64,000 nt of DNA from Pseudoruegeria sp. HB172150 (GCF_013184805.1 NZ_JAATNG010000002.1:534637-598636); one strand, 5' to 3'; shown: positions 51,417-60,623, counted from the first letter of the stretch. Program-made: numbers and translations. The notes: generated by a model not told the origin, from the sequence alone.

Positions 51417-52463
51417 ATGCTGAAGAAACTGATGGTGACCATCGCGGCCGCCGCGATCGCGGTGCCTGCGCTGGCGCAGGATTACACGCTGCGCGCCAAC
51501 GTCCCGGACAACCGCGAGGACGAAGACTGGGACGGCATGCTGGTGTTCAAGGACTATGTCGAGAAGGCGTCGAACGGCGCCATCGCGGTAGAACTTCTGC
51601 CGGGGACGACGCTGTGCGCCAACGGCGCGGAGTGCCTGCAGTCGGTGTCGGACGGGACGCTGGATATCTACATTTCCACCTCCGGCGGCGCGGCGGGCAT
51701 CTTTCCCTATGTTCAGGTGTTCGACCTGCCATACCTGATGCGCGACGACCGGGTGGCCGAGGACGTGCTGACCGGGCCGTTCGTCGGCATGCTGCGCGAG
51801 AAGATCCTTGAGGATTCGGGCGGCACGATCCGGCTGATGACCATCGGCAACACCGGCGGCTGGCGTAACTTTGCCAATACCAAGAAGACGGTGAAGACGC
51901 CGACGGATCTGGAAGGCATGAAGATCCGTACCGTGGTAGCTGACCTGCCGCAGGAACTGGTCAAGGCGCTGGGCGCCTCGCCCACGCCGATCCCTTGGCC
52001 GGAGCTGTTCACCTCGTTCCAGACCGGCGTGGTCGAAGGGTCCAAGAACGGGATCACGGACATCATGGGCATGAAGTTCCCCGATGCCGGCCTGACCCAC
52101 ATCACGCTGGACGGCCACGCCTATATGGCGGCGCTGTGGTACATCAACAACGAGGTGTTCATGTCGATGCCCGAGGACCTGCGCCGCGTTGTTGCAGACG
52201 GGTTCTACCAGTTGCAGCAGGCCACCTTCGCCTCGCCGAAGCGCAAGTCGATCTCCGCCTACGAGGAGTTCCGCGAGGCAGGCGGCGAAATTTACGTGCC
52301 GTCGCCGGAAGAGAAGGAGATGTTCCGCGAGGTGGCTGCGCCGGTTTATGACTGGTTCAAGGAGAACATCGACGGCGGGTCGGAAGTCTATGACGCGCTT
52401 GTTGCCGCGGCGGCCGAAGCCGAGGAGCGGATCGGCAGCCTGAACTCGATGGCGATGGAGTAA
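51417..52463 (+). CDS. TRAP transporter substrate-binding protein (DctP type)
   Basis: A 348-residue periplasmic protein with a signal peptide ending at PALAQ (residue 21). Core motifs are LQSVSDGTLDIYIST, LEGMKIRTV, with the arginine that binds the acid group of the ligand in the family, and FTSFQTGVVEGSKNG. ATG behind GGAGGGAG. A negatively charged ligand such as sulfoquinovose or its glyceride would suit that arginine; this is inferred from the divergent operon. Confidence 0.92.
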   Translation: MLKKLMVTIAAAAIAVPALAQDYTLRANVPDNREDEDWDGMLVFKDYVEKASNGAIAVELLPGTTLCANGAECLQSVSDGTLDIYISTSGGAAGIFPYVQVFDLPYLMRDDRVAEDVLTGPFVGMLREKILEDSGGTIRLMTIGNTGGWRNFANTKKTVKTPTDLEGMKIRTVVADLPQELVKALGASPTPIPWPELFTSFQTGVVEGSKNGITDIMGMKFPDAGLTHITLDGHAYMAALWYINNEVFMSMPEDLRRVVADGFYQLQQATFASPKRKSISAYEEFREAGGEIYVPSPEEKEMFREVAAPVYDWFKENIDGGSEVYDALVAAAAEAEERIGSLNSMAME

Positions 52464-52495
52464 TCCGGGCCTTCAAAGCGATTTCCGGGACGGGG

Positions 52496-53326
52496 TCAGG
52501 CGTCGTCCCGGAACTCTACGGGGTCTACCCCGAGCTTTTCGAACAGCGCCTGCGCGCGCGGACTGCTGAACAGCTCGTATTCCTTTAGCCGCGGTTCAGC
52601 CATTTGCGGGGCGTAGGCTTCCATCCCGTCGGCTGCGTTGGCGTGCAATCCCCAGAAGTGGCAGCCGGATCCGGCACCCCGGACGATATGCTCAATATGT
52701 GCTTCAATGTCGGTGTCAGGTGGACAGAACCCAATCAGGAACTGGTCAAAGATCTTCGCGCCGCGCTGCTCGACCTCCGCAAGGAATTCTTTCAGGTAGC
52801 CTGCGTCAAATCCCGGTACGGCCACCGCCGCAATCAGGGCCGACAGGTCGCGACACGCAAGCACAGGAATGCCGTAGTGGTCGGAGGCGTCGAGCACCGC
52901 ACCGATGAACGGTTCCAGGAACGCCGTGCCCATATGTGCGTCCAGATGTGTCGGTCGGATACCGTCTGCGAGCGCGCGTTCAATCTGCGCCGCAATCTCG
53001 TCGGCCACGGCGGCAGGGTTGGCGCTGGCGGCGACGGAACCGGGCCGGCGGTGGAAGAAGCCTTCGTCATCGGTCAGCCCCTTCGCCGGGCCGATCATTG
53101 GACGCCAGCGATAGGTGGACCACTCCGATGTTAGGGTAAGGTGGACGCCCAGGTCCTGACCGGGATTCTCCTGCCAGTCATCGCGTGCCATTGGGTACCA
53201 GGGGCAGGGGACCATGACGCTGGCCGAGCGCACCACGCCGGACTTGCGTAAGTCCTTCCATGCGACCACCGATCCGTAGCTGACGCCCACATCGTCAAGG
53301 TGGAAAGCGATACGCGTTGCCGGCAT
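52496..53326 (-). CDS. ChbG/YdjC-like carbohydrate deacetylase
   Basis: A protein of about 276 residues of the YdjC/ChbG family (metal-dependent de-N-acetylation of oligosaccharides). FHLDDVGVSYGSV near residue 8 gives the DD metal motif, DLGVHLTLTSEW the first His and RPTHLDAHMG the HxxxH motif near 130. The ATG at 53326 overlaps the stop of the NagB-like gene by one base. An open frame upstream of it to 53941 is shadow sequence. Paired with a NagB-like isomerase, it may process an amino sugar. Confidence 0.82.
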   Translation of the reverse strand: MPATRIAFHLDDVGVSYGSVVAWKDLRKSGVVRSASVMVPCPWYPMARDDWQENPGQDLGVHLTLTSEWSTYRWRPMIGPAKGLTDDEGFFHRRPGSVAASANPAAVADEIAAQIERALADGIRPTHLDAHMGTAFLEPFIGAVLDASDHYGIPVLACRDLSALIAAVAVPGFDAGYLKEFLAEVEQRGAKIFDQFLIGFCPPDTDIEAHIEHIVRGAGSGCHFWGLHANAADGMEAYAPQMAEPRLKEYELFSSPRAQALFEKLGVDPVEFRDDA

Positions 53327-54198
53327 CAGCGAAGCCCGGGTTCGGCCGGGTCGAGCACTAGATCGACAAGATGCAGGCTCCATTCGGGATGGTTCTGTAC
53401 AAGTGACGCCGGAAATGCACCGGTCACCGGACCATAGGCGAGGCGGCGGATCGCGGCACATTGCCAGTCGCGGTTCATGAAAATGCGCAGGCGGCGGGCG
53501 GACAGGATTTCCTTCATCCCGACGGTGACCGCGAGGCGCGGTATACGTTCGGCATTGCCACGCGCTGCAGTGACGGAATTGATCAGCCGCGTTTCGGTTG
53601 TAAGCGCCACGATCCGCGTTGGCAGAGACGCGAGGAATTCCGGCGCGTCTCGTCCCGGGATCGGGTCGTTGAAGGCGAGGTGCCCGGTGATGCCGACTCC
53701 GGCATAGGTCACGTCCACGCCGCCCATCGACTCGATCAATGCCGGCACAGCGGTGGTGTCTGCGGGGTCCGGTACGACCACTTCGGGGCGCAGGTCCTCC
53801 GGCAGGTCCGACAAGGCCCGTGCCATGTGTCCGCGAAAGCTGAGCGGGTCGTCTGCGGCAATCCAGGCACCCGCATCGGTCAGGTATTCGTCCATGATCA
53901 GGAGTGTCAGCCGGTTGAGGGATATGCCTTCGTCCCGGCACCGCGCCGAAAGAAGGTCGTACTGTCCCACCGGTCCCACCGGACAGATCATCAGCACGTG
54001 TTCTCTCCCGGCTTCCAGTGCCGCTCGGAAATCCTGCAGGATGAGATCGGCGAAGGCCGAGATCATCGCACTGTTGTCGGCGAAGATCTCGGCTCTACCG
54101 GAAAGCCGCGCGGTTAGGTCGCTGCGGCTGAGCCTCAGCGCCTCGCGTGTCTCTGCGTCGAGCCCGTGATACGGGTCGTCCTCCTCCCTCTCGTTCAT
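53326..54198 (-). CDS. glucosamine-6-phosphate deaminase-like protein (NagB family)
   Basis: A 290-residue protein of the NagB/6-phosphogluconolactonase family. LLIMDEYLTDAG near 100 has the catalytic acidic segment, YAGVGITGHLAFNDP near 165 the His-containing loop and PRLAVTVGMKEIL near 218 the allosteric-enzyme motif. An N-terminal extension of about 30 residues is not in NagB. It would isomerise and deaminate glucosamine-6-phosphate or a related amino-sugar phosphate. It is coupled with the ChbG-like gene. Start ATG at 54198 behind GAGGAG. Confidence 0.82.
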   Translation of the reverse strand: MNEREEDDPYHGLDAETREALRLSRSDLTARLSGRAEIFADNSAMISAFADLILQDFRAALEAGREHVLMICPVGPVGQYDLLSARCRDEGISLNRLTLLIMDEYLTDAGAWIAADDPLSFRGHMARALSDLPEDLRPEVVVPDPADTTAVPALIESMGGVDVTYAGVGITGHLAFNDPIPGRDAPEFLASLPTRIVALTTETRLINSVTAARGNAERIPRLAVTVGMKEILSARRLRIFMNRDWQCAAIRRLAYGPVTGAFPASLVQNHPEWSLHLVDLVLDPAEPGLR

Positions 54199-54234
54199 GC
54201 CGATCCCATTTCTCCTCGCCTTCGCCTTCCTGCC

Positions 54235-54744
54235 TCAGCGGTAGGGATAAAGCCAGTCTCGATAATCATGTACCAGCGTATGTGCCTTGGCGATCTGTTC
54301 GGGCGTCATCTTTTTTACGATTTCTTGCTGGCTGATCGCGCCGTCGGGATCGCCGCCTATGGCCGACAGCGCGTACCACATGTAGGCGCGCACGAGGTCC
54401 GGCGCCGGTACGCCGATACCAACCTCGTAGTACCAGGCAACGCCTGTCTGGGCGCCAGGATGTCCCTTCATCGCCGCCCGCAGGTACCAGTCAAAAGCGC
54501 GCTGGTAATCCTGCTCTACGCCGAGCCCCATCGCGTACATCACGCCGATCAGCTTTTCGGCATCTGCGTTGCCTGATTGCGCAAGCGGAACCAGCGACCT
54601 CATCGCGGTATCGAATTCCCCGGCTTCCATCTGATCGCTCGCAGTTTCCAGCGCACTATTGGCAAGCGCGGGGGCGAGCGGCATAGTCATGCAAAATGCC
54701 AGCAAACAGCGGCGGAAGGCTTCGGGGAGGAACGTCATTCGCAT
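54235..54744 (-). CDS. Sel1-repeat periplasmic protein
   Basis: A protein of about 169 residues with a signal peptide (FRRCLLAFCMTMPLAPALA) and two to three Sel1/TPR-like helical repeats: NADAEKLIGVMYAMGLGVEQ, FDWYLRAAMKGHPGAQTGV and YMWYALSAIGGD. Such repeats bind other proteins. Start candidates are ATGs at 54744 and 54738 and a GTG at 54780; none has a clear ribosome site. Its 5' end overlaps that of the divergent peroxidase gene. Confidence 0.75.
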   Translation of the reverse strand: MRMTFLPEAFRRCLLAFCMTMPLAPALANSALETASDQMEAGEFDTAMRSLVPLAQSGNADAEKLIGVMYAMGLGVEQDYQRAFDWYLRAAMKGHPGAQTGVAWYYEVGIGVPAPDLVRAYMWYALSAIGGDPDGAISQQEIVKKMTPEQIAKAHTLVHDYRDWLYPYR

Positions 54745-56059
54745 TCTGGTCACGTGTCTCGCATTCCTGGTTTCCGCCACTCCCAGTCAGGCGGAGACTT
54801 CCGATCTACGGCCTCTGTCCGAAGCGGACTACCGTCCTTATGATCCTGCGAAGGCCGAGATCGGTCGGTTACTGTTCTACGATAAGATTCTGTCGGGTAA
54901 CCGCAACATTTCTTGCGGTACCTGCCATACGATCGAAGGCGCAACCAGCGATGGACTGTCGCTCGGCGTCGGTGAGGGTGGCGTCGGCACAGGTCCTGAG
55001 CGCCGCATCCCAGACAGCGCAGAGCGCCCGGATTTTCGCATGTCGCGAAACACCATGGCCATGTTCAACCTGGGCCACCGGTCGATCCGTACGCTTCTGC
55101 ACGATGGGCGTGTGACTGCCGAAGATACATATGGGCGTGGCTTCGATACCCCTGCCGAAGAATGGCTTCCCTTAGGGCTTCAAAGCGTCCTGGCCGCTCA
55201 GGCCCTGTTTCCGCTTGCCAGCCGGATCGAAATGGCGGGCCGGGCCGGCGAGAACGAGGCCGGTACGGCGCGAAACGAACGTATCGACTATGCTTGGCCA
55301 ATCCTCACTGCACGGGTCGCCACGATCCCGGAATACATGGATATGTTCGCAACGGCGTTCTCGGATGTATCGACTCCCGAGCACCTGACGATCGCCCACA
55401 TTGGAAATGCCCTGGACGATTTCATCAATTCCGAATGGAGGACACTATCAAGCCCATTCGATACCTGGCTATCGGGCGATGGGTCGGCGTTTTCGACTGC
55501 GCAAGGTCGGGGGCTCGAACTGTTCTACGGGAAGGCCGGCTGCTCGGAGTGTCATTCCGGGCAGCTGCTGACGGACCAGCAATTCTACGCCTTGGCTATC
55601 CCGCCGTTCGGCCCCGGGCGGGTCCGCCGGTTCGATCCCTATGCCCGTGATCTTGGCCGAATGGTCGAGACCGACCTGCAGGATGATGCCTATCGCTTCC
55701 GCACGCCTTCTTTGCGCAACGTTGCTAGGACCGGTCCATGGGGCCACAACGGCGCATTCGCATCGCTCGACGCGGTCGTGAGGCACCATCTGAACCCACT
55801 CAGTTCCCTCGCAGCGTGGGACAGCGGCCAGGTCGTACTGCCACAGGATGCTCAGTTCGCAAAGACGGATTTCGTGGTTCTGGAAGACCGTTTCGAAATG
55901 GACCGATACCGTATGCGGGTAGACATTGAACCAATTACGCTCTCCGATTCCGAGATATCGGATATCGTCGCATTTCTTCATACTCTGACCGACGAGGCGT
56001 CGATTCCTGGCCGCCTCGGTAAGCCCGAAGTCGTGCCCAGCAATCTGCCGGTCGATTGA
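54689..56059 (+). CDS. di-heme cytochrome c peroxidase (CcpA/MauG family)
   Basis: A protein of about 456 residues with two c-type heme motifs, CGTCH near residue 82 and CSECH near 278. The signal sequence is VIRILVTCLAFLVSATPSQA. It should act in the periplasm, reducing hydrogen peroxide with electrons from cytochrome c, or oxidise another substrate as MauG does. The ATG at 54689 gives a long basic n-region; a GGGGAGG at 54724-54730 followed by an in-frame ATT at 54737 is an alternative that fits the signal peptide better. The 5' end overlaps the divergent Sel1-repeat gene. Confidence 0.85.
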   Translation: MQNASKQRRKASGRNVIRILVTCLAFLVSATPSQAETSDLRPLSEADYRPYDPAKAEIGRLLFYDKILSGNRNISCGTCHTIEGATSDGLSLGVGEGGVGTGPERRIPDSAERPDFRMSRNTMAMFNLGHRSIRTLLHDGRVTAEDTYGRGFDTPAEEWLPLGLQSVLAAQALFPLASRIEMAGRAGENEAGTARNERIDYAWPILTARVATIPEYMDMFATAFSDVSTPEHLTIAHIGNALDDFINSEWRTLSSPFDTWLSGDGSAFSTAQGRGLELFYGKAGCSECHSGQLLTDQQFYALAIPPFGPGRVRRFDPYARDLGRMVETDLQDDAYRFRTPSLRNVARTGPWGHNGAFASLDAVVRHHLNPLSSLAAWDSGQVVLPQDAQFAKTDFVVLEDRFEMDRYRMRVDIEPITLSDSEISDIVAFLHTLTDEASIPGRLGKPEVVPSNLPVD

Positions 56060-56103
56060 CGTATGCGCACGATAACTGAATAGGACCTGGGGCACATGCG
56101 ACG

Positions 56104-56124
56104 GGACGGCTTTCAGGGCCGTTC
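56104..56124 (+). terminator. possible stem-loop after the peroxidase gene
   Basis: GGACGGC and GCCGTTC can pair (one G-U) around a TTTCAGG loop, 45 bases past the peroxidase stop. There is no T-run after it, so termination is only possible. Confidence 0.35.
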
Positions 56125-56827
56125 CAGTCTGCAGGCAGAGCGATTTCCTAAGTTCGTCCGCTACGTATCACCGTGTTGGCTTTTCTGTGAACCTATTTCG
56201 CGGCCCTGTCCGCCCGCAGTTTGGCGCAATGTTCGGATTCAACTGATGCGAGAATGGGAACATGGCCCGGCCTTCGATTGTCCAGTGCGCGAAAGTGTCA
56301 AAGGTCAGTAGTTCCTCCCTGGTTTGGACAGGTTTCCGGATCCCATGATCGGTCACTCCCGACCAACAAATATTTCCAAGTGGCCATGTCATCGAAGGGA
56401 GGTAGCCCACTGGAAATGTTCATGTTCTCTGAGTTTCCAGTATGGGCACCCCAAGGGTACGGACATGTTCGAACCTTACGTCATCCATGCAGTTGCTAGA
56501 CGATTTACTCAGCGTTGATAGCGACTCGGAGGCGACTGACACTCAGTAGCGAGGAGCATCGCATCCACGTCAACGAATGCTGTGAAGTCTTGGTGCCGAA
56601 TTCGAAAGATGTGGAATCAATCCGGATACCTCCGACGAGGAAGCTCCTCGAATTATTCGTCGGTAAGCGGTCAGGCGCACAGGGTCCGAAGTTCAACCCG
56701 CGTCCGCCGCTGCAAACTCCGCCTCCCGCCGAGGCGGTCCTACAGGCCACAGACTGAATTCGAAGTATTCGGTGCCGCGCCAGCACCAGGAGAACAACCC
56801 AGCCCGTAGGGCGCCGTCATTAGTGAA
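56125..56827. other. long spacer without a recognisable gene
   Basis: About 700 bases before the first Crp/Fnr gene. Short frames exist on both strands (for example plus 56515-56757) but none has a ribosome site, a hydrophobic segment or a family resemblance, and base composition is lower in GC than the flanks. It may hold decayed sequence plus the promoter of the regulator gene. Confidence 0.45.
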
Positions 56828-57562
56828 ATGCCTATGAACAGACCCATGTTTCATGACAATCTGTCAGGTTCAGCGGCTATCCTCCGGACCAGAGGCTGGC
56901 TGTCGAAAACACCCGAAAGTTTCGCGGACGCTCTGCTTGAGCGTGCGATGTTCCGGCGCCTGGAAAAAGGGGCGACCCTGTTCAGGGCCGACGACAGCCC
57001 GTCCGGGTTATTCGGCATTGTCTCGGGGGTTGTGTCAGTAGAGCAGATGTTCCCCGACAGGGGGCCTGCGATCTCCGGACTCAATCGTGAAGGTGACTGG
57101 ATCGGCGCAATCGAGATTTACGACAACTCGCCGCGGGTTTCGACGGTAACTGCAACGCGAAATTGCAACGTGGTGTTCGTGCCGCGCGGTCGAATCATCG
57201 AACTTACAAGCTCGGATCCTGCAAACTGGAAATGGCTCGGTTGTCTGGTCTCTATGCAACTGCGGCAAGTCTTGTACATGCTCGACGACATGCGAATCCG
57301 AAATCCGTCTGGTCGGATTGCGGCCACACTGCTTCAGCTTGGCAATGTAAGGAACGTTAGGCAGCTGGGGAGTGAAAGGCCCTCTTTGGAAGTCACTCAA
57401 TCCGACGTCGCTCGATTGACCACTTTGTCGCGGTCGTCGGTCGCGGAGCATCTGAGCCTGCTTGAACGGGGCGGCTACATTTCGAGATCGTATGGTGCAA
57501 TCCGTATCACCGATGTGTCCAGGCTACGAAAACTGGCAGACGAGGTTTCTGAAGACGACTGA
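56828..57562 (+). CDS. Crp/Fnr-family transcriptional regulator
   Basis: A 244-residue regulator. The N-terminal cyclic-nucleotide-binding-type barrel spans about 35-150 (GLFGIVSGVVSVEQ, then GDWIGAIEIYDNSPRVSTV) and the dimer helix about 150-175. The winged helix is near 190-235: LEVTQSDVARLTTLSRSSVAEHL. It lacks N-terminal Fnr cysteines. The phosphate-pocket motif is incomplete, so cAMP binding is doubtful. It resembles the second Crp/Fnr gene in this window (both share GWL..TP..FAD near the start and a W.WLG segment), so they look like paralogues. Confidence 0.85.
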   Translation: MPMNRPMFHDNLSGSAAILRTRGWLSKTPESFADALLERAMFRRLEKGATLFRADDSPSGLFGIVSGVVSVEQMFPDRGPAISGLNREGDWIGAIEIYDNSPRVSTVTATRNCNVVFVPRGRIIELTSSDPANWKWLGCLVSMQLRQVLYMLDDMRIRNPSGRIAATLLQLGNVRNVRQLGSERPSLEVTQSDVARLTTLSRSSVAEHLSLLERGGYISRSYGAIRITDVSRLRKLADEVSEDD

Positions 57563-57602
57563 CAATCGATCCAGGGTTGATCGCAGATGAAGGGATGAGC
57601 CC

Positions 57603-58349
57603 ATGCTGAAAAATCTGATTCCAACCTCTTCGGCTGTTCTCATCTCATGTGCGGGAGCCGCAAGCGCACAGCAAACTGATTGGGATTTCAGCGCTTCAAT
57701 CTACCTTTTTGGGGCCGGCACGACCACTTCCATCGACTCTCCAGCTGGCTCGGTCGAAACGGAATTGAGCTTCGGCGATGCTTTGGAGAATCTCGATTTT
57801 GCCTTCATGGGCGCGTTTGAGGCGCATAACGGGCGCTGGGGCGCTTTTGTCGATTTCATGTATTACGATCTGGCCTTCGACGCCGATATTTCCGGGCCGA
57901 ACTTTGCTAGATCAGAGACCTCTCTGGAAATGACTGCGGTTACGGCGGCGGGACTATACAGGGCTTATGAAGGGGCTGTCGTGACCCTGGATCTGGTCGC
58001 TGGCTTCCGCTGGTTCGATATTGACTCCGCGGTGGAACTCACACCGGCCGGAGGCGCGGCCGTACCCGTCTCCTTTGGTGCCGGAAGCGATTGGATTGAC
58101 CCTATCATCGGTGCTCGGGCCAGGTTCGCATTTGACCGGAACTGGAGCGCGACGGTCTATGCAGACTATGGCGGATTCAGCGGCGACAGTGAGACATGGC
58201 AGGTTCTGGTCACAGCAGATTATACCATTAATGAACGCTGGACCCTTCGTGGTGGGTATCGCCACATCTCTTTCGATCACGATATCGGCGACTCGAATTT
58301 GCACATCGAACAGTCCGGACCCGTTCTCGGAGTTACCTTTCAGTTCTAG
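57603..58349 (+). CDS. outer-membrane beta-barrel protein
   Basis: A 248-residue protein with a signal peptide ending at ASAQ (residue 23) and alternating strands rich in aromatic residues, ending in GVTFQF with the terminal Phe typical of outer-membrane barrels. The pattern suits an 8-10-stranded OmpA/OmpW-like or porin-family barrel; HNGRWGAFVDFMYYDLAF and RWTLRGGYRHISF are typical strands. ATG behind GATGAG. It lies 40 bases after the Crp/Fnr gene and may be its target. Function unknown. Confidence 0.78.
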   Translation: MLKNLIPTSSAVLISCAGAASAQQTDWDFSASIYLFGAGTTTSIDSPAGSVETELSFGDALENLDFAFMGAFEAHNGRWGAFVDFMYYDLAFDADISGPNFARSETSLEMTAVTAAGLYRAYEGAVVTLDLVAGFRWFDIDSAVELTPAGGAAVPVSFGAGSDWIDPIIGARARFAFDRNWSATVYADYGGFSGDSETWQVLVTADYTINERWTLRGGYRHISFDHDIGDSNLHIEQSGPVLGVTFQF

Positions 58350-58467
58350 CTCGCGGGGCCGGAACGATCCATTTGGTGAGGGTCCTGGCACTCTGACATG
58401 TCACTGTCGCGAGTGGACAGTCAGAAACGTCGTATCTGCTAGCATGGCTCGGCATTGGTAGCGGAGG

Positions 58468-59220
58468 GTGCGTCGCGCTTTGTTTGCGGCGTTCAGTCGA
58501 AGCATGGTTCCGAGGACTGAAGCTGAGCAGTTGGATCTGGCGCGCGCCTTCGCGCGACGCCAGGGCTGGCTTGCCGAAACGCCCTCGCACTTTGCCGACT
58601 TATGGCTTTCAAAATCCGGCCTCGTTCGATTTGACAGCGGCGACGAGGTCTGCCGGTTAGGAGAGGCAACGGATGGAATTTATGGCGTAGTCAGCGGTTC
58701 CGTGGCGCTCGCACTGACACAGGGAGCTACGGTGCGAAATCCGGTAACCGTACACCTACCGGGATCCTGGTTCGGGGAGACGGAACTGCTCGAAACGAGT
58801 TCCGCACGAGGGTTCTTCTTTGCCAACAGGCAATGCGAATTGCTTGCCGTTCCAAGAGCAGAGGTTCTACGCATGGCTGAGGAGCGGCCGGAATGCTGGC
58901 GATGGCTCGGTTTGCTGAGCGTGCGCCAGATCCGAACTGGCCTCGAAACGCTTGAGGACATCAGAAGGCGAAACGCCGCGGCGCGTATTGCCGCGACAAT
59001 CCTGAGTATCGGACGGGTCAGATGGCGGGGGAATATGCCCGAGCCATCGAATGAAATCGTGATTACACAAGGTGAACTTGCGGCCCTGTCCGTCGTCTCT
59101 CGCGCTTCCGTGGTTCAGTTGCTGAATGAATTTGAAAACGCTGGCCTGATCAAAAGGCTCTATGGCCGTATTCGGCTAACGGACGCCACGAACCTTCGAA
59201 AAATCGCGGCGCAAAGATAA
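58468..59220 (+). CDS. Crp/Fnr-family transcriptional regulator (paralogue)
   Basis: A 250-residue regulator with the effector barrel at about 45-150 (GIYGVVSGSVALAL, PGSWFGETELLE) and a winged helix near 200-245 (EIVITQGELAALSVVSRASVVQLLNEF). The GTG at 58468 touches a GGAGG directly, which is too close, so TTG at 58480 or ATG at 58504 may be the true start. The usual cAMP pocket residues are missing. It is similar to the regulator on the other side of the barrel gene. Confidence 0.82.
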   Translation: MRRALFAAFSRSMVPRTEAEQLDLARAFARRQGWLAETPSHFADLWLSKSGLVRFDSGDEVCRLGEATDGIYGVVSGSVALALTQGATVRNPVTVHLPGSWFGETELLETSSARGFFFANRQCELLAVPRAEVLRMAEERPECWRWLGLLSVRQIRTGLETLEDIRRRNAAARIAATILSIGRVRWRGNMPEPSNEIVITQGELAALSVVSRASVVQLLNEFENAGLIKRLYGRIRLTDATNLRKIAAQR

Positions 59221-59221
59221 T

Positions 59222-59252
59222 AACCGGGGACACAGCACCTGCATCCCCGGTT
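59222..59252 (+). terminator. stem-loop between convergent genes
   Basis: Perfect 9-bp arms AACCGGGGA (59222-59230) and TCCCCGGTT (59244-59252) around a 13-base loop, directly after the Crp/Fnr stop and before the end of the convergent small-protein gene. There is no strong T-run; it may terminate or protect transcripts from either side. Confidence 0.6.
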
Positions 59253-59310
59253 CTAACATTGTGACTACTACGCGAACCAACGGGCGCCTGAAGCCGCCCG
59301 CTTCTGAAGA

Positions 59311-59595
59311 TCAGCAGCGCCGATCCAGGATGGCCTTGACCTCACTGCGTTTCTCCGAGGAGTTGAGATCGGAGTCATTGATGATGGAGTTCATCGAAGC
59401 GACATCACCGGAATAGAGGTTGCCCATGCAGTCTGCCGACACGCCGTTGTCTTCCAGGAGCGATTTGATGTGCGATTCCATGTTGCTGAGCGTCAGAGAG
59501 CCACTTTCGTAAAGCTCTTCCTTGTAAGTCTGCTGAGCGGACAGCCCAGTTGCGCCCATAACAAAGACCAGAGATATTGCAGCCAGCTTGTACAT
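59311..59595 (-). CDS. small secreted protein of unknown function
   Basis: A 94-residue protein with a signal peptide (MYKLAAISLVFVMGATGLSA, cut before QQ). The mature part of about 74 residues is polar, with two cysteines (one in SADCMGN, one at the C terminus) that could form a disulfide. ATG at 59595 behind GGGAGAATG. The frame stays open upstream to 59967 but that part has no ribosome site. I do not recognise the family. Confidence 0.65.
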   Translation of the reverse strand: MYKLAAISLVFVMGATGLSAQQTYKEELYESGSLTLSNMESHIKSLLEDNGVSADCMGNLYSGDVASMNSIINDSDLNSSEKRSEVKAILDRRC

Positions 59596-60623
59596 AAGTT
59601 CATTCTCCCATTGAGTACTGCGATTGCCAGGCCGTACCAGCGGTTTTGACCTTAGCCTGTTCTTGCCCCACATCTGTCCCACACAATCGAAGGGGAAAAT
59701 GTCAGGTGCAGGCAATTTTCCGAAATTTTTGTTCAGCACCCGAGCCGTCCAATACTGTGAACGGTGATGAGCCGATGTAAGGCAGAATGGTTTGGTCGCC
59801 CGCGGTGACTTGAGCGTTTGGCCATGCGTCGGGAAGATGACGATTTCGGTTTTGAGTTCGATTAACCTGAGAAGGGGCGCGGCGCCCACTGCAACTGTTG
59901 GTGGGCATAGTTCTGAACCTGGTCGCATAGTGGCTTGTCCAGAGTTGAGAAGTTTGATCCGCCTCAAGATGCGCTATCGGGTGCAATCGCTCCAAATGAG
60001 GCCCGTCGCCGTTCTGCAGCCATCCGTCGATCGGTTGGATCTCGGCTCTCGCTAAGGCGCCAGTCGTCCCCAATCCTGATCCGCTTTTATCATGCCGTCC
60101 GGTTCAAGCATGGCGCCGATCGACAGCCGGCTCGACAGTCGATTTGGACAGGCTGCCGCGATGACTCTGGCAGACCGATTTGGTCAGTTTCGGGCGTTAC
60201 GCAGGCCCGGGCCACAACCACCGAGAGAGCTGCGAAAAAAAGGACAAAAAAGGCAGTGCTGGGGCCATACGTGTCACCGGCTGTTAACGAAGCTTTCCTT
60301 GACGTAAGGAAGACCGGGGTGCCAACATCGTCGTCGTTGGGGGATTTCTTCTAGATCGAAGATGACCTCGTTGGCGTGCGTTCAGTTGCATTTCTCGAGA
60401 GTATTTTGTTTTGCCAGTGAAATTGTTGTTCCCGAGAGTAGCGCCAACAAGATCAGCACGATCTTCACCAAGGCTCCCAGCAAAATCGCTCTTTCTAGAT
60501 GGCTCTCAAACGGGTGGCCCGGGGCAACCGGCTTCACTCGTCGGGCATCTGATGCCGGGCGCCAGTGGCAGCGCGCCGGCAATATTTTCAGCATGATTTC
60601 AATCCGAAGTGGGGGCACTAGGA
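59596..60623. other. 1-kb spacer before the adhesin gene
   Basis: No frame here has both a ribosome site and family resemblance. A minus-strand frame at 60382-60618 contains one hydrophobic stretch (IVLILLALLSGTTISL) but no supporting start. The region should hold the promoters of the small secreted protein and the adhesin. No clear regulator site seen. Confidence 0.45.

Noticed and set aside
49838..51811. A 657-codon plus-strand frame across the TRAP permease and binding-protein genes
   Set aside because: It is Gly/Arg/Asp-rich with no membrane helices and lies in a different frame from the clear DctM and DctP proteins.
53327..53941. N-terminal extension of the ChbG-like frame
   Set aside because: It overlaps the NagB-like gene on the same strand in another frame and has no family sequence; the ATG at 53326 fits the ChbG start.
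56060..56827. Possible small gene or RNA in the spacer before the Crp/Fnr gene
   Set aside because: No ribosome site, conserved motif or tRNA-like fold could be made out by eye.
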